A stretch of 64,000 nt of DNA from positions 1 to 64,000 of the forward strand of contig NZ_BMVR01000005.1 of assembly GCF_014650815.1 (NCBI RefSeq), in the 5' to 3' direction. The DNA is from Streptomyces flavofungini. GTDB lineage: Bacteria; Actinomycetota; Actinomycetes; Streptomycetales; Streptomycetaceae. How positions within the stretch are numbered: position 1 is the stretch's first letter; each line of letters starts with the position of its first letter. Position numbers and translations under genes: made by a program. The notes below the pieces were generated by a model. It was given only the letters and a program-made list of their open reading frames with translations. It searched no databases and was not told the DNA's origin. Shown one piece after another: positions 1 through 7,702 of the stretch.

Positions 1-10
1 CTAATTTTAG

Positions 11-45
11 AGAAAACCCCCGCACCTTTGGTGCGGGGGTTTTCT
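11..45. terminator. Perfect 16-bp stem terminator
   Basis: Positions 11-26 and 30-45 are exact reverse complements around a TTT loop. The stem is GC-rich in the middle and bounded by A4 and T4 tracts, so it can terminate transcription in both directions. It lies just beyond the stop of the response regulator at 77-763 and probably ends that minus-strand operon. Confidence 0.9.
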
Positions 46-76
46 GCGTTTAGGGGCAGTAAGGCGGTGGCCCGGC

Positions 77-763
77 CTAAGACGGCCGCACCAGCTTCGT
101 GTCGTACGCCAGAATGACCGCCTGCACCCGATCCCGTGCGCCCGTCTTCGCCAGGATGCGGCCCACATGCGTCTTCACCGTCGACTCCGCGAGATGCAGC
201 CGGGCGGCGATCTCCGTGTTCGTCCAGCCCTGGCCGATCACCGTGAGGATCTGCAGCTCGCGATCCGTCAGGGAAGACAGGAGCGGATGCTTCGCCGGGT
301 CGGCGGAAGCGGAGGCGGCCTCGGCGCCCGTACCCGACGGCAGCTGGTGCGCGAACGTGTCCAGGAGGCGGCGCGTCAGGCGAGGCGCCACCACCGCGTC
401 CCCCGTGGCCACCGCGCGTATCCCCGAAAGCAGCTCCTCCGGCAGCGCGTCCTTGATGAGGAAACCCGACGCGCCCGCCCGCAGCCCCGCATACGCGTAC
501 TCGTCGAGGTCGAACGTCGTCAGGATCAGGACCCGAGCGCTCGACCCGGACGCGACGATGCGACGCGTCGCCTCGATGCCGTCCATGTCCGGCATGCGCA
601 CATCCATCAGGACCACGTCCGGACGCAGGCCGGACGTCATGCGGACCGCGTCCTGGCCATGGCCGCCCTCCCCCACCACCGTCATGTCGTCCTGGCTCTC
701 CAGGAGCATGCGGAAGCCGAAGCGCTGCAAGGGCTGGTCGTCGACTATGAGGACGGTCGTCAC
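77..763 (-). CDS. NarL/LuxR-family response regulator
   Basis: A 228-residue DNA-binding response regulator. The N-terminal receiver domain has the acidic pair near residues 8-9 and the phospho-acceptor Asp54 in VLMDVRMPDMDG. A C-terminal LuxR-type helix-turn-helix (about 165-205, with TNTEIAARLHLAESTVKTHV) binds DNA. The GTG start overlaps the stop of the upstream sensor kinase by 4 bp (GTGA), so the pair is translationally coupled and is the cognate two-component system. It is the last gene of an ABC transporter-kinase-regulator operon. The signal and target genes are unknown; control of the adjacent transporter is the simplest inference. Confidence 0.93.
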   Translation of the reverse strand: MTTVLIVDDQPLQRFGFRMLLESQDDMTVVGEGGHGQDAVRMTSGLRPDVVLMDVRMPDMDGIEATRRIVASGSSARVLILTTFDLDEYAYAGLRAGASGFLIKDALPEELLSGIRAVATGDAVVAPRLTRRLLDTFAHQLPSGTGAEAASASADPAKHPLLSSLTDRELQILTVIGQGWTNTEIAARLHLAESTVKTHVGRILAKTGARDRVQAVILAYDTKLVRPS

Positions 764-2079
764 TGAGCGGATTCCTTAAGCGAGAGGGGAGCGGTGGCGC
801 GGGGGAGTCGGAGACGGACCTGCCAGCCCGGCTCGGGGTGCGGACGCGGGCCGGCCTCAAGTGTCCCCGCGTACAAGGCGGTTCGTTCCCGCATGCCGGT
901 CAGGCCGCGGCCCGTGTCGGAGAGCGCCCCGCCCTGCCCCGTGTCCGTGACCGTCACCCGCACGCCGTCCGCCGCGTACGAGACCTCGACCGCGGCCGTC
1001 GCCCCCGGCCCCGCGTGCTTCAGCGTGTTCGTCAGGGCCTCCTGCACCACGCGGTACACGGTGAGTTGCTGGCCCTGGGGGAGGGAGTCGGCGCGGCCGT
1101 GGAAGGTGCTGCGGACGGGCAGGCCCGCCGCGCGGACGCCGTCGATGAGGCGGTCCAGGTCGGTGAGGGCGGGCTGCGGGGCGAGCTCGGCGGCCTCGGG
1201 CGTTCCGGCGGCCTCGGGGGTCTCCTCGCGCAGCACGTCGAGGAGGCGGCGCAGTTCGTCGAGGGCCTGACGGCTCGTGGAGCCGATGGCGTCGAGGGCC
1301 TGGGCGGCGCGCTCGGGGGACTTGGCGGCCGCGTACCTGCCGCCGTCGGCGAGGCCGGTGATGACGGACAGGTTGTGGCCGATGATGTCGTGCATCTCGC
1401 GGGCGATGCGGGTGCGTTCGGCGGCGGCGGAGAGCCGTGCCTGCTGGTCGCGTTCGACCTCGAGCTGGCGGGCGCGCTCGACGAGGGCGCGGGTGTAGTC
1501 CTGACGGGAGCGCACCGCGATGCCGAGCAGCGCGACCAGGGTGTACGCCCACACCTGCGGGACGATCTGCTGGTCCCAACTGCCCGTCGGATAGCGGACC
1601 GTGCCCACCACCAGGGGCACCAGCATCAGCACACCCGCCCACCCCAGGGTCTTCAGGGGCAGCCGCAGCGCGATGTTGAACAGGACGATGAGCTGGACCA
1701 GCGCGATCTGGAGCATCGCGCCGGACGCGCTGTTGACCACGCCGAACCCCACCATGACGGTGAGGACCGCCATCGGCCGGGTGCGGCGCCACAGCAGCGG
1801 CAGCGACATGCCGAGGGTGAGGACGGCGACGAGCCAGCCGGGGAGGTCCGTGTTCTGCGCGATGTTGCGCCAGCCGTCGCCCAGGTAGTCGATGCCCGCC
1901 GCCACGACGAAGAACCCCGTCACGAGCAGGTCCCAGACCAGCGGGCGGCGCCCGTCGAAGGCGCGCGCCCGCTGTGTCAGCCGCTGCATGTGCCGGGTGA
2001 GCGGGTGCTGGTCCACGTCTTGGGTCACCGGCTCATCCTCGTACACGTACTGGATCTCGTACATGTGCTCGGTACTCAC
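760..2079 (-). CDS. Sensor histidine kinase (HisKA_3 type)
   Basis: A 439-residue membrane histidine kinase that should phosphorylate the downstream NarL-type regulator. About six hydrophobic segments lie between residues 48 and 190. They are followed by a HisKA_3 dimerisation domain with the phospho-accepting His230 in AREMHDIIGHNLS, and an HATPase domain with an N-box-like VVQEALTNTLKHA and a DTGQGG glycine loop. The GTG start at 2079 was chosen because it overlaps the stop of the upstream permease by 4 bp and the protein from there has normal family length. The open frame extends further upstream but only as a shadow of the permease. No extracellular sensor domain is visible, so sensing is probably within the membrane. 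Confidence 0.9.
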   Translation of the reverse strand: MSTEHMYEIQYVYEDEPVTQDVDQHPLTRHMQRLTQRARAFDGRRPLVWDLLVTGFFVVAAGIDYLGDGWRNIAQNTDLPGWLVAVLTLGMSLPLLWRRTRPMAVLTVMVGFGVVNSASGAMLQIALVQLIVLFNIALRLPLKTLGWAGVLMLVPLVVGTVRYPTGSWDQQIVPQVWAYTLVALLGIAVRSRQDYTRALVERARQLEVERDQQARLSAAAERTRIAREMHDIIGHNLSVITGLADGGRYAAAKSPERAAQALDAIGSTSRQALDELRRLLDVLREETPEAAGTPEAAELAPQPALTDLDRLIDGVRAAGLPVRSTFHGRADSLPQGQQLTVYRVVQEALTNTLKHAGPGATAAVEVSYAADGVRVTVTDTGQGGALSDTGRGLTGMRERTALYAGTLEAGPRPHPEPGWQVRLRLPRATAPLSLKESAQ

Positions 2080-2882
2080 ACGTCCCGGCGCTTGAGCAGA
2101 GCCGATGCCGCGACCAGGATCGCCGCCGCCCAGAGGGCGAGGGTCAGCAGGCCGGTGCCGGCGGACACGGTGTCCTCGACGCGGGTGAGGGAGCCGAGGG
2201 ACGCGGAGGCCTGGGCGGGGAAGTACTTGACGGCGGTGTCGACCGCGTCGAGGGGGAGGGTGCCGATGACTTCCGGCAGGACCAGGACGGCGCCGACGAA
2301 GGCGCCGATGCCGCCGGGTACCGAGCGGAGCAGCGCGCCCATGCCGAGGGCGATGAGACTGAGCAGGGTGATGGCGGCGGCGCTGCCCGTGAGGGCGCCG
2401 AGGACGCCGGAGTCGGTGAGGGACAGCTCCTTGTCGGTGCCGGACAGCCAGATCTGGGCGACGAGGAACGTGACGATGTTCGTGACGAGGGACAGGGTGA
2501 AGGCGACCGTGGCGAAGACGGCGGTCTTGCACCACAGGACGGGGCGGCGGCGCGGCACCGCGGTCAGGGAGGCGCGGATCATGCCGGTCGCGTACTCGCC
2601 CGCGGTGACGAGGATGCCGAGGACGGCGAAGCAGATCTGGGAGAGCTGGGTGCCGAAGAGGACGAAGACGACGGTGTCCACGTCGGAGTCGTCGCCGTCG
2701 TAGGTGGAGCCCATCGTGATGCCGACGGAGAGGACGAGGGCGACCGCGGCGATGAGGGTGATCCAGGTGGTGCGGAGCGTCCACAGCTTGTGCCACTCGG
2801 AGCGCAGGACGCGGGCCGTGGTGACGCGGTACGGGCTCCGGGCGGGCGCGGGCGCGGGCGGGGTGCGGGTGTCCGTGGTCAT
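2076..2882 (-). CDS. ABC-2 type transporter permease
   Basis: A 268-residue integral membrane protein with six predicted hydrophobic segments after a short Pro-rich N-terminus, resembling ABC-2 permeases with a conserved EWHKLWTLRTTW entry helix. It should form the transmembrane pore for the ATPase encoded just upstream. The ATG at 2882 overlaps the ATPase stop (ATGA) and its own stop overlaps the kinase start, so three genes are tightly coupled. The substrate cannot be read from sequence; such kinase-linked pairs often export drugs or antimicrobial peptides. Confidence 0.88.
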   Translation of the reverse strand: MTTDTRTPPAPAPARSPYRVTTARVLRSEWHKLWTLRTTWITLIAAVALVLSVGITMGSTYDGDDSDVDTVVFVLFGTQLSQICFAVLGILVTAGEYATGMIRASLTAVPRRRPVLWCKTAVFATVAFTLSLVTNIVTFLVAQIWLSGTDKELSLTDSGVLGALTGSAAAITLLSLIALGMGALLRSVPGGIGAFVGAVLVLPEVIGTLPLDAVDTAVKYFPAQASASLGSLTRVEDTVSAGTGLLTLALWAAAILVAASALLKRRDV

Positions 2883-3808
2883 GCCGCGGCTCCTTCCAGG
2901 GGCGTGACGTACTCGACGGAGTCGTGGGTGAGGTCCATGAAGGCCTGCTCCAGGGACGCGCTGTGCGGGGTGAGTTCGAACAGCGGGACGGCGTGGGCGG
3001 CGGCGGTGCGGCCGATGTGCTCGGCGTCGGTGCCGCGGATGTCGAGGGTGCCGGGGGTGTCGCTGGTGATGGTCACGGCGGGGCCCGCGAGGAGTTCGGC
3101 GAGGTGGGCGGCGGCGGGGGAGACGACTTTGACGGAGCCGGTGCCGGAGTCCCGTACGAAGCGCTCGACCGTGGTGTCCGCGAGCAGTTTGCCGCGGCCG
3201 ACGATGATGAGGTGGTCGGCGGTCACGGCCATTTCGCTCATCAGGTGCGAGGAGACGAGGACGGTGCGTCCGTCGGCGGCCTGTGCCTTGAGGAGGTTGC
3301 GGATCCACAGCACGCCCTCCGGGTCCAGGCCGTTGACCGGCTCGTCCAGGATGAGCGTCGCCGGGTCGCCGAGCAGGGCGGCCGCGATGCCGAGGCGCTG
3401 GCCCATGCCCAGCGAGAAGCCCTTCACGCGGCGGCCCGCGACGTCCGAGAGGCCGGTCGTGCCGAGGACGGCCTCGACGCGGGAGCGCGGGAAGCCGTGG
3501 GTGTGGGCGAGGGCCATCAGGTGGTGGTACGCGGAGCGGCCCGGGTGGATCGAACGGGCCTCCAGGAGCGCGCCGACCTCTGTGAGGGGCGCGCTGTGTC
3601 CGGCGTACGCCCGGCCGCCGACGGTGCAGCGCCCGGACGTCGGCGCGTCCAGGCCGAGGAGCATGCGCATGGTCGTGGACTTGCCCGCGCCGTTGGGGCC
3701 GAGGAAGCCGGTGACGGTGCCGGGGCGGACCTCGAAGGAGAGGTCGTCGACGGCGGTCTTGGGGTTCTTCCCGCCATAGCGTTTGGTGAGTCCGTGTGCC
3801 CGAATCAT
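2879..3808 (-). CDS. ABC transporter ATP-binding protein
   Basis: A 309-residue ATPase that powers the adjacent permease. The Walker A motif GPNGAGKST is at residues 38-46, the ABC signature is a variant FSLGMGQRLG, and Walker B is LILDEPVNGLDPEG followed by a switch His in VSSHLMSE. The C-terminal extension of about 90 residues is typical of DrrA/CcmA-type exporters. It is first in the four-gene operon; the upstream 158 bp separate it from the divergent acetyltransferase and should hold both promoters. Confidence 0.93.
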   Translation of the reverse strand: MIRAHGLTKRYGGKNPKTAVDDLSFEVRPGTVTGFLGPNGAGKSTTMRMLLGLDAPTSGRCTVGGRAYAGHSAPLTEVGALLEARSIHPGRSAYHHLMALAHTHGFPRSRVEAVLGTTGLSDVAGRRVKGFSLGMGQRLGIAAALLGDPATLILDEPVNGLDPEGVLWIRNLLKAQAADGRTVLVSSHLMSEMAVTADHLIIVGRGKLLADTTVERFVRDSGTGSVKVVSPAAAHLAELLAGPAVTITSDTPGTLDIRGTDAEHIGRTAAAHAVPLFELTPHSASLEQAFMDLTHDSVEYVTPLEGAAA

Positions 3809-3966
3809 GGGTCGATGGTCGCGTCGGGGCGGGGTCGGGCGCGTCGGACCGGGGTCTCTTCGTCGGGCGGGGAGTAGTACCGGGGTACGACGGCGTCGAC
3901 GGTCGGCGTGGGGGGCGCCGGGTGAAAGGCGTTGCGTCGGGTCGGCCGTCCGCTCAAGATCGGTGT

Positions 3967-4533
3967 ATGGAACACGTCATACGCCCCGTGCGCGCCGACG
4001 AATGGCGACAGGTCCGTGAGCTGCGGCTCCTCGCTCTGCAGGACCCGGCGGCGCCGGTCGCCTTCCTGGAGACGTACGAGAACGCCGCCATGAAGTCCGA
4101 CGAGTTCTGGCAGGAGCGGGCCGAGGGCGGCGCGTCGCCGGGCGGACCGGTGCGGCAGTTCGTCGCGGAGGGGCCGGACGGCGTCTGGGCGGGTTCGGTG
4201 ACCGTGCTGATCGAGGAGCCGGGTACGCAGGGGGTGTTCGGGGCGGGCTCGTCGGTGCGGCAGGCGCATCTCGTGGGGGTCTTCGTCCGGGCCGAGTACC
4301 GGGGTACGGGGGTCACCGAGGCGTTGTTCTCGGCGGCCGTCGAGTGGGCCCGGGCCGCGGAGGGCGAGGGGGCCGGGGTGGAGCGGGTGCGGTTGTTCGT
4401 GCACGAGCACAATCCGCGCGCGGAGGCGTTCTACCGGAAGTTCGGGTTCGTGCCCAGCGGGGAGGTCGTGCCGGTGCCGGGGGATCCGGGGGCGCGGGAG
4501 CGGGAGATGGTGTTGGAGCGGGCGGTCGCCTGA
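3967..4533 (+). CDS. GNAT family N-acetyltransferase
   Basis: A 188-residue acetyl-CoA-dependent acetyltransferase. The central VGVFVRAEYRGTGVTEALFSAA stretch is the acetyl-CoA pyrophosphate-binding motif A (R-x-x-G-x-G/A type), and the C-terminal NPRAEAFYRKFGFVPSGE is the usual motif B with its Tyr. The ATG at 3967 begins the domain directly; the upstream in-frame extension has no homology features. It is transcribed divergently from the ABC operon. The substrate is unknown; small-molecule or protein N-acetylation are both possible. Confidence 0.85.
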   Translation: MEHVIRPVRADEWRQVRELRLLALQDPAAPVAFLETYENAAMKSDEFWQERAEGGASPGGPVRQFVAEGPDGVWAGSVTVLIEEPGTQGVFGAGSSVRQAHLVGVFVRAEYRGTGVTEALFSAAVEWARAAEGEGAGVERVRLFVHEHNPRAEAFYRKFGFVPSGEVVPVPGDPGAREREMVLERAVA

Positions 4534-4595
4534 ACCCCTGGCTCGGTACCTCCTGTTCGGCTGAGTAGAACGCTCGTTTTAGTAGCGATGGTGGT

Positions 4596-6242
4596 TCAGC
4601 CGGCCAGTTCGTCGTGGGGCCAGCGGGCGCGGCCCTGCTCGCGGGAGCGGAGCAGGGCCAGGGTGGGCATGCCCCGCTCCGGGCCGGTGGCGAGCAGCTC
4701 CGGCAGTTGCGGGAGCGGGGCGACCGCGGCCACGTCGTCCAGGACGAGGGTGATTGGTGGGTCGAGCCGACCGGAGGATGACCGTTCGGCCATGCGCCGG
4801 CCGTGCTCGACCACGCTGGAGGCGAGTGCCGTCAGGAGAGGCATCGCGCCGGGGTTCGTCTTGGGGTCCTCGATGGCCTCGCCCACCACGAAAAGCGTGC
4901 CCCCTTCATCGATGAAGGAATCCAGGGTGAGGGCGTCAGTTCGGTTCGGCGTGCAGGATTCCCGTACGTTGACGGTGAACAGGGCGGCGAGGGCGCGGGC
5001 CGTCAACTCCTGGGCGATGTCCCGGCGTTCGGTGTGCGCGGTGAGGGCCGACTCCAGTTCGCCCGCCGCGCCCGGGGCCGCCTTGGGGTGGGTGCGCAGG
5101 ACGCGGACCGCGTCCTGGACCTGGGTGCCCTGGGCCCAGCGGTGCACGTGCTTGATGTTGCGGCCGTCGATGGCCGCGGCGTGCAGGAAGCTGCGGAGCA
5201 GGGTTTCCGCCGTGTCGGCCACCGCGGTGTCCAGTTTGGCGCTGGGTCTGATGGGGGCGAGGAGGGAACTGGCCCGGTGGGCGGCTGTCTGGTTGTCCTC
5301 GCAGCCGGTGGTGGGGGGCCAGTGGAGGCGGGCCGGGGTGTCGCAGAGGTGGGAGGGGTCGTAGACCAGGACCGGGCCGAGCTTCGCTCTGGCGTCCTTG
5401 GTCTCCTCCCAGAGGGTGGGGTCCGAGGTGATGATCAGGGCTGCGGATTCTGCGTCCGCGATGGCTTGGGCCGCCAGGGGGCGGCGGGTTTCCGGGGTGC
5501 CCAGGACCAGGGGGGTACGGGGGGTGGGGACCGTGGGGGTTTTGGTGAGGTCGATGTCTGGGGACGCCGGGGGTGCCGGGGTGGGGGCTGTCGTCGCCGC
5601 GGCGTCGGACTCTGCCGCCGGGGCGGGCGGGGTGGCCGTTTCCGTCGGGGCGCCGTCGGCCTGGGCTGTGCCCACCCTTCCCCAAGCTCTCGGCTTCGCT
5701 CGAGCAGGGGATGCCCCTATCGCCCTCTGGGCGGACCAGCTGCCCACAGCGGGTAGCGGAGTATCGGCGCTGCCCACAGCGGGTGGGGCAGGCTGCTCCT
5801 GCGGCGTGGGATCGCTTGTCGCTGCCTTCTGGGCTTCCGCTCGGCGTGCCCTTCGTACCGCTCTGAAGCGGGTGACCGTTCCCATCACGAAGACCGTCAG
5901 GACGACGAGGACCATGACCTGGCCGATGAGGAAGCCCCAGAGGAGGCCGTAGCCGGAGAGCTGGGTGGCGGGGGTTTCGGGCCAGGCGCCGTGGACGTCG
6001 TGGGGTTCCTGGGCGAGGTGGCGTACCGCGGGCGGGGTCTTGCCGAAGGTCACCCCGTCCGGCCACTCGCCGTGCGCCCACCAGGCCGCGATGCCCGTGG
6101 ACGACCAGATCAGGACGACCATGCCGAGCACGAAGGCGAGGCCGCCCACGAGCAGGCCGTCCGGTACGCCGCCGCGCCCGCCCGTCCCCTGCCCGCCGTG
6201 GCCGTGGCCGCCGGGCCCCTGCCCGTGCCGATCCTGCGTCAT
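4596..6242 (-). CDS. VirD4/TraG-like coupling protein homologue, Walker A degenerate
   Basis: A 548-residue membrane protein, last gene of the T4SS-like operon. Two hydrophobic segments (about 29-52 and 100-124) precede a long Ala/Pro-rich linker. The C-terminal half aligns by eye with type IV coupling ATPases: a strand entering the P-loop position, TSDPTLWEETKDAR-type segment, then LVLDDVAAVAPLPQLPELLATG as Walker B and the conserved mobile helix. The P-loop position reads GTPETRRPL rather than GxxGxGKT/S, so nucleotide binding is doubtful. The ATG is 1 bp after the stop of the VirB4-like gene. By gene order it should be cmdA of S. coelicolor (SCO4126), from memory. A mobile repeat is embedded in the linker (5664-5804). 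Confidence 0.72.
   Translation of the reverse strand: MTQDRHGQGPGGHGHGGQGTGGRGGVPDGLLVGGLAFVLGMVVLIWSSTGIAAWWAHGEWPDGVTFGKTPPAVRHLAQEPHDVHGAWPETPATQLSGYGLLWGFLIGQVMVLVVLTVFVMGTVTRFRAVRRARRAEAQKAATSDPTPQEQPAPPAVGSADTPLPAVGSWSAQRAIGASPARAKPRAWGRVGTAQADGAPTETATPPAPAAESDAAATTAPTPAPPASPDIDLTKTPTVPTPRTPLVLGTPETRRPLAAQAIADAESAALIITSDPTLWEETKDARAKLGPVLVYDPSHLCDTPARLHWPPTTGCEDNQTAAHRASSLLAPIRPSAKLDTAVADTAETLLRSFLHAAAIDGRNIKHVHRWAQGTQVQDAVRVLRTHPKAAPGAAGELESALTAHTERRDIAQELTARALAALFTVNVRESCTPNRTDALTLDSFIDEGGTLFVVGEAIEDPKTNPGAMPLLTALASSVVEHGRRMAERSSSGRLDPPITLVLDDVAAVAPLPQLPELLATGPERGMPTLALLRSREQGRARWPHDELAG
5664..5804. repeat. Intragenic GC-rich repeat, copy 1
   Basis: A repeat-like block inside the linker-coding part of the VirD4-like gene. 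It opens with GGCTGTGCCCACCC, continues through an AAGCTCTCGGCTTCGCTCGA segment familiar from dispersed Streptomyces repeats, and contains a 16-bp direct duplication (GCTGCCCACAGCGGGT at 5739-5754 and 5769-5784). A diverged relative lies in the CHAD gene at 29973-30072. The reading frame is kept, adding low-complexity residues only. Confidence 0.6.
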
Positions 6243-6243
6243 G

Positions 6244-7674
6244 TCACGCCACCGTCGACCGGGAGCCGGAGGACCCGGCGGGCCCGTCGCCCATCTGCTG
6301 TTCCATGTACGCGGCCCTTTCCTCCGCCTCCCGTTCGGCCGCCGCGAGGGCGTCGTCGGCGAGCAGGTCGCTCGCGGACTCCGTCATGGCGCGGTCGGTG
6401 AACACCAGGGGGCGTTCCGTGTCCGTGATGAGGTGTTTGACCACCTGGACGTTGCCGTTGACGTCCCAGACGGCGATGCCGGGGGTCAGGGTGGGGATGA
6501 TCTCGACGGCCCAGCGGGGCAGGCCGATGACGCGGCCGGTGGCGCGGGCCTCGTCGGCCTTCTGGGCGTAGATGGTGCGGGTCGAGGCCATTTTGAGGAT
6601 GGCGGCGGCTTCCTTGGCGGCGGCGCCGTCGACGACGTCGGAGAGATGGTGGACGACGGCGACGAAGGACAGGCCGAGGCGGCGGCCGAACTTCAGCAGG
6701 CGCTGGAAGAGCTGCGCCACGAAGGGCGAGTTGATGATGTGCCAGGCCTCCTCGACGAGGAAGATGCGCTTCTTCCGGTCGGGGCGGATCCAGGTGTGCT
6801 CCAGCCACACGCCGACGATCGCCATGAGGATGGGCATGGCGATGGAGTTGCGGTCGATGTGGGAGAGGTCGAAGACGATGAGGGGGGCGTCGAGGTCGAT
6901 GCCGACGGTGGTGGGGCCGTCGAACATGCCGCGCAGGTCGCCGTCCACGAGCCGGTCGAGGACGAGGGCCACGTCCAGACCCCAGGCCCGGACGTCGTCT
7001 ATGGCGACGTTCATGGCCTCGGCGGACTCCGGTTCGGGGTGGCGGAGTTGCTCGACGATGTCGGTGAGGACGGGCTGGCGGTCGACGATGGTCTCGTTGA
7101 CGTAGGCGTGCGCGACCTTGAGCGCGAAGCCGGAGCGCTCGTCCAGGCCGTGCCCCATCGCCACCTCGATGATGGTGCGCAGCAGCGCGAGCTGGCCCGT
7201 GGTGGTGATCGCGGGGTCGAGGGGGTTGAGGCGGATGCCCATGTCGAGGGCGGCCGTCGGGTCGAGCCGGATGGGGGTTATCCCCAGCTCCTGCGCGATG
7301 AGGTTCCACTCGCCGACGCCGTCCTCGCCCTGTGCGTCGAGGACGACGACCTGGCGGTCCTTGAACCGCAGTTGCCGCAGGACGTACGTCTTCTCCAGGG
7401 CGGACTTGCCGTTGCCGGACTCGCCGAGCACCAGCCAGTGCGGTGCCGGGAGCTGTTGGCCGTACAGCTGGAACGGGTCGTAGATGTAGCCCTTGCCGGA
7501 GTACACCTCACGGCCGATGATCACGCCCGAGTCGCCGAGGCCGGGCGCGGCCGTCGGCAGGTAGACCGCCTGGGCCTGGCCCGTCGACGTACGCACCGGG
7601 AGGCGGGTCGTCTCGACCTTGCCGAACAGGAAGGACGTGAACGCGTCCGTGAGGACGGTCAGCGGGTCCCGCAT
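6244..7674 (-). CDS. VirB4-like ATPase of the T4SS-like cluster
   Basis: A 476-residue ATPase of the VirB4/TraE/HerA type. Walker A is GESGNGKS at residues 84-91, Walker B is RIFLVEEAWHI, and a C-terminal Arg-containing RTIYAQK segment and Gln/His switch region follow. Family members energise assembly or translocation through type IV secretion-like channels. It is shorter than full VirB4 because the N-terminal half typical of VirB4 is encoded separately by the preceding gene (SCO6880-like), a split arrangement common in actinobacteria. The ATG has GAAGGTG 4 nt upstream. By order it should be cmdB (SCO4127), from memory. Confidence 0.85.
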   Translation of the reverse strand: MRDPLTVLTDAFTSFLFGKVETTRLPVRTSTGQAQAVYLPTAAPGLGDSGVIIGREVYSGKGYIYDPFQLYGQQLPAPHWLVLGESGNGKSALEKTYVLRQLRFKDRQVVVLDAQGEDGVGEWNLIAQELGITPIRLDPTAALDMGIRLNPLDPAITTTGQLALLRTIIEVAMGHGLDERSGFALKVAHAYVNETIVDRQPVLTDIVEQLRHPEPESAEAMNVAIDDVRAWGLDVALVLDRLVDGDLRGMFDGPTTVGIDLDAPLIVFDLSHIDRNSIAMPILMAIVGVWLEHTWIRPDRKKRIFLVEEAWHIINSPFVAQLFQRLLKFGRRLGLSFVAVVHHLSDVVDGAAAKEAAAILKMASTRTIYAQKADEARATGRVIGLPRWAVEIIPTLTPGIAVWDVNGNVQVVKHLITDTERPLVFTDRAMTESASDLLADDALAAAEREAEERAAYMEQQMGDGPAGSSGSRSTVA

Positions 7675-7702
7675 CGCACCTTCACACCCCTACCGTTGAG
7701 GT

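Noticed and set aside
838..2703. Long plus-strand ORFs opposite the ABC/kinase operon
   Set aside because: They are antisense shadows produced by GC bias, rich in Arg/Gly/Pro, without motifs; the minus-strand frames have intact domain signatures.
4562..4580. AACGCTCGTT between the acetyltransferase and VirD4-like genes as a TetR operator
   Set aside because: Only 4-bp arms; more likely part of an intergenic terminator or chance.
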